From: Pelagibacteraceae bacterium AG-349-L23
Lineage (GTDB): Bacteria; Pseudomonadota; Alphaproteobacteria; Pelagibacterales; Pelagibacteraceae
Length of the DNA stretch: 64,000 bases
Assembly (NCBI GenBank): GCA_003281045.1
Contig: QCDD01000003.1
Coordinates: forward strand, 1 to 64,000
Direction of reading: 5' to 3'
Shown here: piece by piece, positions 14,850-27,896 of the stretch
Numbering within the stretch: the first letter of the stretch is position 1
How the letters are laid out: each line of letters starts with the position of its first letter
Notes under the pieces: model-generated
What the model saw: the letters and a program-made list of their open reading frames with translations, nothing else
Databases searched by the model: none
What the model was told of the DNA's origin: nothing
Translations under genes and position numbers: made by a program

Positions 14850-15742
14850 TTAACTAACTTAGCACAAGATTGATGTAAAATAGAATGTAATTCCACAAGT
14901 TTTTTAAAATCTTTATTATAACCACCACCAAGTACACCACACAAAGGTACTCCTTGTGAAAAGAAATTTTGAGTGACCATTTCATCTCTTTTTTTTATTC
15001 CTTCATCTGAAATTTTTAATTTACCTAATCGGTCATTGTGGTGAATATCGACTCCAGCAATATAAAAAACAAAATCAAAATTTTCATCGTTTAATTGATT
15101 TAAATAGAAATCAAGTATCTTTATATATTGAGCATCCTCCATATTATCATCAAGCTCAACATCAAGATCACTGATAGATTTTTTAGCTGGATAGTTTGAT
15201 TTTGAATGCATGCTAAAAGTAAATACATTTTGATTATTTGCGAAAATATCTGCATTGCCATTTCCTTGGTGCACATCTAAATCAACTATTAAAATTCTTC
15301 CAGCTAATCCACGATCCAATAAGTATAGAGCTGCAACTGCTACGTCATTGAATACACAATAACCAGCACCTCCATCATAATTGGCATGGTGACTGCCACC
15401 TGCAGTATTACATGCAACACCATTTTTAATTGCAAGCTTTGTAGCTAACACTGTTCCACCAGTTGCAACTAAAGATCTTTGAATAACACTATCCACTAAT
15501 GGAAATCCAATTTTCTTGATCGTATTTTGGTCTAATGTTTTATTTTTAACATCCTTAATATATTTTTCTGAATGAGCTCTTTTTAATGTTTCTTCAGAGC
15601 ATGCATATGGTTGATGAAATTTTGTAACTATTTTTTTATCAATTAAATATTTTGCAAGTTCTCCAAATTTATTAATCGGAAATTTATGGTCATCACCAAT
15701 TTTTGCAAAATAATCCTCGTGATTAACAACTGATAAATCCAT
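14846..15742 (-). CDS. Histone deacetylase superfamily amidohydrolase (AcuC/HdaH-like)
   Basis: A 298-aa zinc hydrolase of the arginase-deacetylase fold. Motifs are GGSHHANYDGGAGYCVFND (with the catalytic His pair), IVDLDVHQGNGN (zinc-binding Asp/His) and LGGGYN near the C-terminus. Bacterial members deacetylate acetyl-lysine, acetylpolyamines or acetyl-CoA synthetase. The substrate here is unknown. It lies 2 nt downstream of a D-2-hydroxyacid dehydrogenase gene and overlaps msrB by 4 nt. The length matches the compact bacterial HDAC group. It is probably cytoplasmic, as no signal peptide is seen. Confidence 0.9.
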   Translation of the reverse strand: MDLSVVNHEDYFAKIGDDHKFPINKFGELAKYLIDKKIVTKFHQPYACSEETLKRAHSEKYIKDVKNKTLDQNTIKKIGFPLVDSVIQRSLVATGGTVLATKLAIKNGVACNTAGGSHHANYDGGAGYCVFNDVAVAALYLLDRGLAGRILIVDLDVHQGNGNADIFANNQNVFTFSMHSKSNYPAKKSISDLDVELDDNMEDAQYIKILDFYLNQLNDENFDFVFYIAGVDIHHNDRLGKLKISDEGIKKRDEMVTQNFFSQGVPLCGVLGGGYNKDFKKLVELHSILHQSCAKLVK

Positions 15743-15744
15743 AA

Positions 15745-16695
15745 CTATTTAATCACACGGATTGGCTTCCCACTTGCACAAGCTTCGAGTGACTCTATCA
15801 TTTGACTATAATAGACATTATAATTTTCCGCAGTCACATATCCTAGGTGAGGGGTTAATAAAGCATTAGGTAAAAATCTTAGTTTGTTATTCTCTGGCAA
15901 AGGTTCTTTTTCATAAACATCAAGTCCTGCACCTGCAATTACATTTGTAGATAAAGCAATAATTAAATCATCTTCATTAATTATTGGACCTCTCGAGGTA
16001 TTGATCAAAAAAGCAGTTTTTTTCATTTTATCTAGTTCTTTTAATGTAATACAATTTTTATATCTTTCACCACCCTGTACGTGAATTGATAAGAAATCAG
16101 AATTTTTAATTAAATCTTCTTTAGTGCAAGGTAAAACATCTAACTCTTTGCATTTATCAAGACTAAGATTTTCACTCCAAGCCATTACTTGCATACCAAA
16201 AGCTTTACCTATCTTTGCAACTTGAGAACCAACTTTTCCAAGTCCAATTAATCCAAGAATTTTTCCTTTGAGCTCAACACCAACTGTGGTTTGCCAATAA
16301 CCCTGATACATATTATCTATTTCCTCTTTAATATTTCTGGCTAATCCAAGAATTAAAGTCCAAGTTAACTCTGGAGTTGGATTTAAATTACTTTCTGTTC
16401 CACTTACTATAATTTTTCTTTTTTTGGCAGCATCCAAGTCTATTGATTTGTTTCTTAATCCACTGGTAATTATAAATTTTAGCTTAGACAAATTTTCTAT
16501 TATGTTTTTGGTTATGGGAGTTCGTTCTCTCATCACTAATAATGCCTCAAAATCAGCCAATTTATCTATGACATCAGCTTCATCCTCAAATGGCTCACTA
16601 AAAATTTTGATTTCATATTTTCCTGCAAGTTTTTCAAGATCAACAAATTGTTGAGAAACATTTTGATAGTCGTCTAATATTGCAACTTTAAGCAT
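15745..16695 (-). CDS. D-isomer specific 2-hydroxyacid dehydrogenase family protein
   Basis: A 316-aa NAD(P)-dependent oxidoreductase of the SerA/GyaR/glyoxylate reductase family. The Rossmann motif LGLIGLGKVGSQVAKIG lies near residue 145, the catalytic Arg is in NTSRGPIINEDDL, the Glu is likely in YEKEPLPENN, and the active-site His in TPHLGYVT. The substrate cannot be deduced from sequence. It lacks the ACT domain of SerA, so it is unlikely to be the main phosphoglycerate dehydrogenase. Its start overlaps the DMT transporter gene by 8 nt and its stop is 2 nt before the deacetylase. Neighbouring D-amino-acid dehydrogenase suggests a 2-oxo/2-hydroxy acid link, which is inference. Confidence 0.88.
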   Translation of the reverse strand: MLKVAILDDYQNVSQQFVDLEKLAGKYEIKIFSEPFEDEADVIDKLADFEALLVMRERTPITKNIIENLSKLKFIITSGLRNKSIDLDAAKKRKIIVSGTESNLNPTPELTWTLILGLARNIKEEIDNMYQGYWQTTVGVELKGKILGLIGLGKVGSQVAKIGKAFGMQVMAWSENLSLDKCKELDVLPCTKEDLIKNSDFLSIHVQGGERYKNCITLKELDKMKKTAFLINTSRGPIINEDDLIIALSTNVIAGAGLDVYEKEPLPENNKLRFLPNALLTPHLGYVTAENYNVYYSQMIESLEACASGKPIRVIK

Positions 16696-17581
16696 TTTTA
16701 ATTTCTTTATTTGATAAAAATAAACCTAATATAATTAAAATTGCCCCAATCAAGTGAAAAAATTGAAACTGCTCATTATAAAAAAATATCGCCATCAAAG
16801 TGCTAAATAATGGGATTAAAGATAAAAATATTCCAGCTCGATTTGCCCCAATGATTGAAACAGCGCCAGCCCAACAATAGTAAGAGCCAATACTTGGAAA
16901 TATTGCAACATAAGCTAAAATATAAAAAAAATTACTACTCATCTCAATAATTTTGCCTTGTGTCATATCTAAAATAAATAGAGGCAAAAGAAACATTAAT
17001 CCAAATGTGCAAATTATATGGACAAGAGCAAGTAAAGATACTTCAAAGGTTCTTTTTCTCAAATATGCAGAATATATTCCCCAAGCAATAATTGCTCCGA
17101 CCATAAATAAATCGCCTTTGTTAAAATTTAAGGTAAGTAAAATATTTAGATCAAGTTTAGTAATGATAGCTAAAATTCCTAAAACTGAAATGACTAGTCC
17201 AGATATTTGAAAAATATTTGTTTTTTCAATTTTTAATAAAAAACAAACTAAAATTATTGTTACAGGTATTGCGGTATTAAAAAGTGATGCATTAATTACT
17301 TGCGTGTAATTTAAAGCGTTATAAGTAAAAGAAGTAAATATACATACACTGGTAGAACCTAGAATAAGAAATAATGATAAATTTCCTTTAATTTGATTTT
17401 TTAATTTTAATATCTCTTTATAGGTGAAGGGAAGTAATATTATCCATACAAGGCACCACCTTAAAAATGCGAGTGAGTTGGGAGGTATATTTTCTAAATA
17501 AGCAAGCTTTGCTAATGTAAAGTTTCCTGCCCAAAATAATGTTGCACATACTAGCATTATGTATGCCTTAGTATTTTGCAT
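16688..17581 (-). CDS. EamA/DMT-superfamily membrane transporter
   Basis: A 297-aa inner-membrane protein with about ten hydrophobic helices and two EamA repeats. The first opens with AYIMLVCATLFWAGNFTLAKLA and the second with GDLFMVGAIIAWGIYSAYLRKR. These proteins export or import amino acids, metabolites or purines; the substrate is unknown. It sits 4 nt after the D-amino-acid dehydrogenase gene and overlaps the hydroxyacid dehydrogenase by 8 nt, so it probably moves a related organic acid or amino acid. Length is typical of the two-repeat family. Confidence 0.88.
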   Translation of the reverse strand: MQNTKAYIMLVCATLFWAGNFTLAKLAYLENIPPNSLAFLRWCLVWIILLPFTYKEILKLKNQIKGNLSLFLILGSTSVCIFTSFTYNALNYTQVINASLFNTAIPVTIILVCFLLKIEKTNIFQISGLVISVLGILAIITKLDLNILLTLNFNKGDLFMVGAIIAWGIYSAYLRKRTFEVSLLALVHIICTFGLMFLLPLFILDMTQGKIIEMSSNFFYILAYVAIFPSIGSYYCWAGAVSIIGANRAGIFLSLIPLFSTLMAIFFYNEQFQFFHLIGAILIILGLFLSNKEIKNA

Positions 17582-17585
17582 TTGA

Positions 17586-18827
17586 TTAACTAAATCTTAC
17601 TGAGCTATAAGGGTCTAAATTTAGATTTGTGTTTTCTTTAGCTATCATTCCGGAAACAATCTTTCCAGAAATCGGACCTAATGTCCATCCTAAATGATGA
17701 TGACCAAAACAATAAAATACATTTTTATAATTTTTTGAGGGTCCCATTACAGGTAAAAAATCTGGCAGTGTAGGTCTAAAACCTAACCATTCATCCTCAT
17801 GTTCTGGAAGATCACCTAACATATACTTAGCATTACTAATTAAATTTTTAATTCTTGATTTAGAGAGTGGATTATCTAATCCACCAAATTCAACCGTACC
17901 AACTACTCTTAATCCCTGTTCCATCGGAGTAATACCAAATCCCCTATTAGAAAAAATAACCGGTCTACTTAAAAGATGATCACAATCTTTGAAATGAACA
18001 TGATAACCTCTTTCGGTATCAAGAGGAATTCTTTCACCTAAATTATCTGTTAATTTTTTTGAGAAAGCTCCACAAGCAATTACAATTTTATCAAAAGTAT
18101 ATCTTTCGCCATCAGTTACAAAAACTGGTTTTTCTGTATCAAATTCTATATCATTGATATTTTTCTTTTCAAACTTTCCACCTTTTTTTAAAAATAATTC
18201 AAATAATTTAAGTAAGATTTTTTTAGGGTTTCGGGCATGTCGTGCATATGGATAATAAACTCCTGCATGATAAAAAGGTTTTATATTAGGTTCTAGATCG
18301 TGAATTTCAGATTTATTGACCAGTTGTTGTTTTACACCAAGTTCATCTCTTACTTTAATTTCTAACTCTCTACTCTTTAAGTCTTTATCATTCCAAATGT
18401 AGAGAATTCCTTTATTTTCAACGAGACCATCTAAATTAATTTCATCAAAAAGTTCATCATATGCAGGTAATGCTAAATCTAAAATTTGATGCATATTTCT
18501 TGCGGTATGCATCATTTTGTTTTTTGTTGTATTTAAAATAAACTTGAAAAACCAAGGCAACATTTTTGGCACATAATTCCATTTCAAAGCGAGTGGCCCT
18601 GTTGAACTTAGTAACATCGCTGGTACATCAGCAAGTACATCAGTTCTATTCAATGACAATGAAGCATAAGGTGAAAAGTGGCCAGCATTTCCATATGAAG
18701 CTGCTGGACTGCCCGGATTATCTCTATCGAAAATAGTTACTTTAAATCCTTTTTTTTGAAGAAATAACGCGTTTGAAACTCCTTGAATACCTGAACCAAC
18801 AATCCCCACATGTAAATTTTTACTCAT
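17586..18827 (-). CDS. dadA: FAD-dependent D-amino-acid dehydrogenase-like oxidoreductase
   Basis: A 413-aa DAO-family flavoprotein. The FAD-binding motif GIVGSGIQGVSNALFLQKKG is at the N-terminus, followed by AASYGNAGHFSP and, near the C-terminus, FYCFGHHHLGWTLGPISGK, which resembles the DadA pattern. DadA oxidises D-amino acids to 2-oxo acids at the membrane respiratory chain. Other members use glycine or sarcosine, so the substrate is open. It begins 49 bp after the rodA stop on the same strand, and the DMT transporter follows. The N-terminal GSGIQG motif departs from the usual GAGxxG but keeps the Rossmann spacing. Confidence 0.82.
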   Translation of the reverse strand: MSKNLHVGIVGSGIQGVSNALFLQKKGFKVTIFDRDNPGSPAASYGNAGHFSPYASLSLNRTDVLADVPAMLLSSTGPLALKWNYVPKMLPWFFKFILNTTKNKMMHTARNMHQILDLALPAYDELFDEINLDGLVENKGILYIWNDKDLKSRELEIKVRDELGVKQQLVNKSEIHDLEPNIKPFYHAGVYYPYARHARNPKKILLKLFELFLKKGGKFEKKNINDIEFDTEKPVFVTDGERYTFDKIVIACGAFSKKLTDNLGERIPLDTERGYHVHFKDCDHLLSRPVIFSNRGFGITPMEQGLRVVGTVEFGGLDNPLSKSRIKNLISNAKYMLGDLPEHEDEWLGFRPTLPDFLPVMGPSKNYKNVFYCFGHHHLGWTLGPISGKIVSGMIAKENTNLNLDPYSSVRFS

Positions 18828-18876
18828 AAAAAAATATACAATTTATCTGTCAAATAAGTTAAGCGACAAATTATAC

Positions 18877-20004
18877 TTAGGCAATCAATTGTTGATTGTG
18901 AACTCTGGCGCTCATGACAATTCCAAAGCCAATCATAGTTGCTAACATTGAGGAACCACCATAAGACATAATTGGTAAAGGAGAACCTACTATAGGTAGT
19001 AAACCTAGAACCATACTCATATTTATAGTAATAAATACAAAAATAGCTGCACCAAAACTATAACAAAAAATCTTTGCGAAATAACTTCTGGAACTAGCAC
19101 CAATTGCAACAATTCTGTAAATAATAATTGCATAAATTACTAAAAGTATCGCAGAGCCCACAAAACCAAATTCCTCTGAGAAAAGCGTGAAAATAAAATC
19201 AGTATGTTTTTCTGGTAAAAATTCTAGATAACTTTGAGTGCCTTTTAAAAAACCTTTACCAAATATACCTCCAGATCCGACAGCTATTTTAGATTGGATA
19301 ATTTGATAACCAGCACCTAGAGGATCTTTGTCAGGATTTAGAAATGTTAATACTCTTAATTTTTGATAGGGCTTCAAAAAAGCTATGACGAAAGGTAAAG
19401 AGATTATAAATCCAAGAATAGTATAAATAAAATACTTATAATTAATACCCGCAAACCATAATACCGCTATTCCGCTTATAGCAATAAGGACTGCAGTTCC
19501 AAGGTCTGGTTGTACAATGACTAACCCCATTGGTAAAAGTATTATTATTAAAGAAGTTAAAATTGTATAAATTGAATTGACATTTTCTAACTTCATTCGA
19601 TGAAAAAATTTAGCCAAACAAACAATAATAAATATTTTCATCAATTCAGACGGCTGTAAATTTATGAAATATAAATTTATCCATCTTTGTGAGCCTGATG
19701 AAGTAATTCCAAATAAATAGGTCCCAACCAACAAACCTACCACAGCTACATAAGCTAAATAACCGATTGAGAACCAATACTTGATATTGATAAATGACAT
19801 TACTAGCATCATTAAAGTAAATACTGCTAATTTTGTAAAATGACTTTTGGTATGGAATTTAATCTCACCACCATCAGTAGAATACATTGTTGCTAAACTA
19901 ATAAAGCCAAGTAACAATATACAAACCAGAAGTATATAATCAAAGTTTCTAAATTTTTGAAAAAAACCAAGTCTATTTGTTGTTAATCTTGTATGTTGAT
20001 ACAT
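18877..20004 (-). CDS. rodA: Rod shape-determining protein RodA (SEDS glycosyltransferase)
   Basis: A 375-aa polytopic membrane glycosyltransferase of the SEDS family that polymerises lipid II in the elongasome together with PBP2. Recognisable stretches are GSGGIFGKGFLKGTQSYLEFLPEKHTDFIFTLFSEEFG (the family signature) and PIVGSPLPIMSYGGSSM at the C-terminus. About ten transmembrane helices can be seen. The start directly abuts mrdA (1-nt gap) in the standard mre-mrd order. Length matches RodA rather than FtsW, and the pairing with PBP2 supports this. Confidence 0.95.
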   Translation of the reverse strand: MYQHTRLTTNRLGFFQKFRNFDYILLVCILLLGFISLATMYSTDGGEIKFHTKSHFTKLAVFTLMMLVMSFINIKYWFSIGYLAYVAVVGLLVGTYLFGITSSGSQRWINLYFINLQPSELMKIFIIVCLAKFFHRMKLENVNSIYTILTSLIIILLPMGLVIVQPDLGTAVLIAISGIAVLWFAGINYKYFIYTILGFIISLPFVIAFLKPYQKLRVLTFLNPDKDPLGAGYQIIQSKIAVGSGGIFGKGFLKGTQSYLEFLPEKHTDFIFTLFSEEFGFVGSAILLVIYAIIIYRIVAIGASSRSYFAKIFCYSFGAAIFVFITINMSMVLGLLPIVGSPLPIMSYGGSSMLATMIGFGIVMSARVHNQQLIA

Positions 20005-21879
20005 CTATATCTCCAAATACTTTTTATTCCTCAATGACTCTCTGATCTTGTGTCGGTCAATAATCAATTTAAATAATTTAGTTGCCATTGGAGCGGCAGT
20101 TGTACTTCCGTTTCCTCCGTGTTCTACAATGACACTTAATGCATATCTGGGATTTTTATATGGACCAAAGGCTACATATAAAGCATGATCTCTTTGCTCG
20201 TATGGAATCTGGAATGTTTTAAGATCCAATTCTCTTTCTTCCTCAGTAATTTTTTTAACCTGCGCAGTACCAGTTTTACCAGCAAACTGATATTTTGGAT
20301 TATCAATTCTTGAACGATAAGATGTGCCCATTACTTCATTAGTTGAGCCAAAAATAGCATCTTGGACAATTTTAATATTTTTTGAATTTTTATAGAGCGG
20401 TGTAAATTTATCTATAGGTTGATCTTTAACTTTGTCATCTACAACAAGATGAGGATAAATTTTATAACCACCATTTGCAATTTGTGCTGTCATTAAACAT
20501 AATTGAATAGGTGTGGTTTGAATGTAGCCTTGTCCAATTCCTGTTATTATTGTTTCACCTAATAACCATCCTTTACCCAGAGCATTCTTTTTCCATTGAG
20601 TATTTGGAATTAATCCTTTTTTTTCAATGTCAAATAAATTACCAAAAACTTTTTCTCCAAGGCCAAATTTTTTTGCAGTTTCGCTCAATTTATCAACACC
20701 AAGTTTACGGGCAACTTCATAAAAATAGGTGTCACAAGATTGCTTCATGGCATTTCTTAAACTTACATAACCATGACCTTTTTTCTTCCAGCAATGGTAA
20801 GTTTGGCCATACATTTCTGTTTTACCAGTACATCTAACTGTAAAACTTGTGTTAACTATTCCATTCTCAAGTGCAGATAAGGCAACAATCGGTTTAATCG
20901 TTGAACCTGGTGAGTAATTACCTTGTAAAGTTTTATTAACTAATGGTTTCATTGGATCATTTCGAATTAATTGCCAATCATCTTGACTTATACCAAATAC
21001 AAATAAATTTGGATCAAACGATGGTGAAGAATGCATTGCAATTACTGCACCTGTATAAATATCCATTACACAGATAGAACCTGCTTGATCTTTTAATAAT
21101 TCATTAGCTAACTTTTGTACCTCAGTATCTATAGTCAGTCTTAAAGTTTTACCTTTTTCACCTTTTTGAAATTCCAATTGACTTATTCTTCTGCCATAAG
21201 CATTCACTTCATATCTCTCAATATCATTGGTTCCTATTAGTTTTTCCTCAAATGTCTTTTCTAGACCTACTTTTCCAACTTTTAATCCTGGGACAAAATT
21301 CTTTTTTATGGCTTGAGTTGACTCAATATCATCTTGGTTTGCTTGACTGACATAACCAACTAAGTGTGTGAAATTTTCTTTAAAAGGATAGTTTCTTGAA
21401 ATTGATATAACCGGTTTTACACCATTTAAATCATACAAATGATTATTAATCTTTGAAAACTTTTGCCAACTTAAATTATCAGAAACAATTAAAGTTTCCC
21501 AAGGTTTTATTTCATTTTTCTTTTTTAATACTTTTTTAAATTCTGTATCTGATAATTCTAGTAAATCTTTCAAACGATAAATAACATACCTAAAATCCTC
21601 AACTTGTTCTGGTATTACATGAAGTTGATAAGCTTCAAAATTTCCTGCAATGACATTACCAAAATAATCATGAAACTCCCCTCTAACAGGAGCTAATTTC
21701 CATTCTCTAATTCTATTTTTATCAGAGAGGGTTAAGTACTTTTTGTTTTCTTTAACTTGTAAAAAAAATAATCTACTGACTATTCCTATCATCACAAAAA
21801 ATTTTAATGAACCTGTAATGAACATTCTTCTATTAATAGAATTAAGTTTCTTTACATTATCACTTGAAGAATTAATCAT
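20005..21879 (-). CDS. mrdA: Penicillin-binding protein 2, elongasome transpeptidase
   Basis: A 624-aa class B PBP with one N-terminal membrane anchor (FFVMIGIVSRLFFLQV) that crosslinks peptidoglycan during cell elongation. Active-site motifs are the SxxK Ser in SPGSTIKP (about residue 322), the second Ser in SCDTYFYE (about 382) and KTGTAQ (about 532). The N-terminal dimerisation domain includes GVKPVISISRNYPF and HLVGYVSQ. It overlaps mreD by 8 nt upstream and abuts rodA downstream. The length is typical of PBP2. Confidence 0.95.
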   Translation of the reverse strand: MINSSSDNVKKLNSINRRMFITGSLKFFVMIGIVSRLFFLQVKENKKYLTLSDKNRIREWKLAPVRGEFHDYFGNVIAGNFEAYQLHVIPEQVEDFRYVIYRLKDLLELSDTEFKKVLKKKNEIKPWETLIVSDNLSWQKFSKINNHLYDLNGVKPVISISRNYPFKENFTHLVGYVSQANQDDIESTQAIKKNFVPGLKVGKVGLEKTFEEKLIGTNDIERYEVNAYGRRISQLEFQKGEKGKTLRLTIDTEVQKLANELLKDQAGSICVMDIYTGAVIAMHSSPSFDPNLFVFGISQDDWQLIRNDPMKPLVNKTLQGNYSPGSTIKPIVALSALENGIVNTSFTVRCTGKTEMYGQTYHCWKKKGHGYVSLRNAMKQSCDTYFYEVARKLGVDKLSETAKKFGLGEKVFGNLFDIEKKGLIPNTQWKKNALGKGWLLGETIITGIGQGYIQTTPIQLCLMTAQIANGGYKIYPHLVVDDKVKDQPIDKFTPLYKNSKNIKIVQDAIFGSTNEVMGTSYRSRIDNPKYQFAGKTGTAQVKKITEEERELDLKTFQIPYEQRDHALYVAFGPYKNPRYALSVIVEHGGNGSTTAAPMATKLFKLIIDRHKIRESLRNKKYLEI

Positions 21880-22393
21880 TAATTCCTTTCATGTAATATT
21901 TAAATATTGATACAAAAATTATATAAAGTAAAAATGTACAAGTCGTGTTAACTAGATAACTCGTTAAAACCAAATTGTACGAAAAGAATAAACTTAAAAC
22001 TGAGTAATTTAAAGAATTAATCAAACTTATTATAAATAAAAAGTAGAACCAATCTTTCATGGGACTTGGCCTAATTGTTATATTTCTAATATATGCCGTA
22101 GCAATACAAATTAGTGTATAAGACAAGCTGCTAATACCCAGGGGCAAACCTATAACAGTGTCGTTGAGCAAACCGGCAAAAAATACAAAAAGATAATCAA
22201 AATGTTTAAAATCTTTTAAGGTAAAGAAAAAGATCAAAATAAACGGGAAATTAAAAGAAAAATACTCAAGTTTTAAATAATTAAAATCAAATTCATTGAG
22301 CACTGAGACAAATAAGAAAATTATTGGTAACCAGGTATATAATTTAGAAAATGTTCCCTTTGTCTTTAAGTTAGCCACCTGTTCTACCCCCAT
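21872..22393 (-). CDS. mreD: Rod shape-determining membrane protein MreD
   Basis: A 173-aa integral membrane protein with about five or six helices, positioned between mreC and mrdA as in most rod-shaped bacteria. The sequence LPLGISSLSYTLICIATAYIRN fits the MreD family. It overlaps mreC by 23 nt and mrdA by 8 nt, implying translational coupling. It anchors the MreBCD-RodA-PBP2 complex at the inner membrane. Sequence similarity in this family is low, so the call leans on position and topology. Confidence 0.88.
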   Translation of the reverse strand: MGVEQVANLKTKGTFSKLYTWLPIIFLFVSVLNEFDFNYLKLEYFSFNFPFILIFFFTLKDFKHFDYLFVFFAGLLNDTVIGLPLGISSLSYTLICIATAYIRNITIRPSPMKDWFYFLFIISLINSLNYSVLSLFFSYNLVLTSYLVNTTCTFLLYIIFVSIFKYYMKGIND

Positions 22394-23600
22394 TTAAAAC
22401 ACAACTCTTGTACTCTTCGGTTCCAACATTAAAACCATCAGCATTAAAAAAAGATTTTCTACATTTATGACCATGTTCTAAGTTTAACTTTAAAAATTCT
22501 AATTCTTGAGTATCAATATTGAATTGATTGATTTTTTGCTTTTGTAAAAAAATTTCATTATTTAAAACTGAAATTTGATTGTTTAAATCATTAATTTCAC
22601 TAGTTAAATTTTCATTTTCTTCTATAAATTTTGAATTAGTCTCCTCAATAATTTTAAGCTCATCTTCTAAAATCTTTAATTTTGACTCTTCAAGTTCCTC
22701 ACTTTTATCTTCAATTGGAACTATTTCTGGTTCAACTTGAGGAATTTCAATTTGAGTAATTGTTTCTGCAAAAACATATTTTAATTGTGTAAAGTCGCTG
22801 TAGAATTCAACGTTGTATCTATTAGAAGAACCATTTTTTTTAGATCTTAATTTGCCTATTGGTACTCCACTTTTAAATATTGCTCCGGTACCTGAGGTGT
22901 AAACTATACTTTCATCGACTAACTCCTCTGACAAACCCGCTTTAATATATTTAATTTGTCCAAAATTGTCTCCACTCCCAGTGACTATTGCTTGGATATT
23001 TTGAGGAGCAATTGTTACTGGAACATTAGAATTTAAATCTGATAACAATAATACTCTTGATGTTTTATAATTGACCTCAATTACCCGACCAACTAAATAA
23101 GATTGATCATAAATATTTGTACCAATTTTTATATCGTCTTTACTTCCTTTATTTATGATTATGCTCTTTAGAAAGGGACTATCATGATCAACAATTATTT
23201 TTGCTAAAATTTTATTTGAACTTGAAATATAATCATCAATTAGTACTTTCAGTTCTTGATTTTCATACTGAATAATTTCGTTAGACACAAAATCAGATTT
23301 AAGTTTATCCAATTCATCTCTATTATTTTGATATCTATTAAAAAATGTTGTGTATTCAATTATATTAATAAATGAATTCCTGACAAAGTTTTCAGGTATA
23401 GAGACAATAAAAGATGATCGATAAACCACCTCACTTAATCCAGCCTTCAGATATCTCACTGCCTTAAAGTCTAGGCTTGATAGAAGGATTATAAATATAG
23501 AAATAAATACTAAAGTAAGTAGAGAAAATTTTTGTTGAGTGCTTTTTTTTAAAAAAGCAGAACGAATTGCTATTATAAAATCATCTCTGCTAGAGGCCAT
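22371..23600 (-). CDS. mreC: Rod shape-determining protein MreC with extended C-terminal coiled coil
   Basis: A 409-aa protein that links MreB to the periplasmic wall machinery. It has a cytoplasmic start, one membrane helix (SLLTLVFISIFIILLSSLDF), a short coiled coil (NNRDELDKLKSDFVSNE) and the beta-rich MreC core with GVPIGKL. Unusually, about 110 residues follow the core: a Glu/Leu-rich predicted coiled coil (residues about 295-370) and a tail with Cys residues ending in NGGRTGG. Typical MreC proteins stop near 280-330 residues. It starts 5 nt after the mreB stop and overlaps mreD by 23 nt. Confidence 0.92.
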   Translation of the reverse strand: MASSRDDFIIAIRSAFLKKSTQQKFSLLTLVFISIFIILLSSLDFKAVRYLKAGLSEVVYRSSFIVSIPENFVRNSFINIIEYTTFFNRYQNNRDELDKLKSDFVSNEIIQYENQELKVLIDDYISSSNKILAKIIVDHDSPFLKSIIINKGSKDDIKIGTNIYDQSYLVGRVIEVNYKTSRVLLLSDLNSNVPVTIAPQNIQAIVTGSGDNFGQIKYIKAGLSEELVDESIVYTSGTGAIFKSGVPIGKLRSKKNGSSNRYNVEFYSDFTQLKYVFAETITQIEIPQVEPEIVPIEDKSEELEESKLKILEDELKIIEETNSKFIEENENLTSEINDLNNQISVLNNEIFLQKQKINQFNIDTQELEFLKLNLEHGHKCRKSFFNADGFNVGTEEYKSCVLNGGRTGG

Positions 23601-23605
23601 TACTC

Positions 23606-26217
<2,612 letters not shown>

Positions 26218-26305
26218 ATTAAAAATTTTTGTTTTTGAAATATACAACCTCTCGTTTAGATTGCAAAAGTAAAATACAGAATTTATCCCAATTTGGAACT
26301 AAAAT

Positions 26306-27894
<1,589 letters not shown>

Positions 27895-27896
27895 AC

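Noticed and set aside
20848-20855. TTGTGTTA inside mrdA as a ninth iteron
   Set aside because: It matches only 8 of 11 bases in coding sequence and stands alone.
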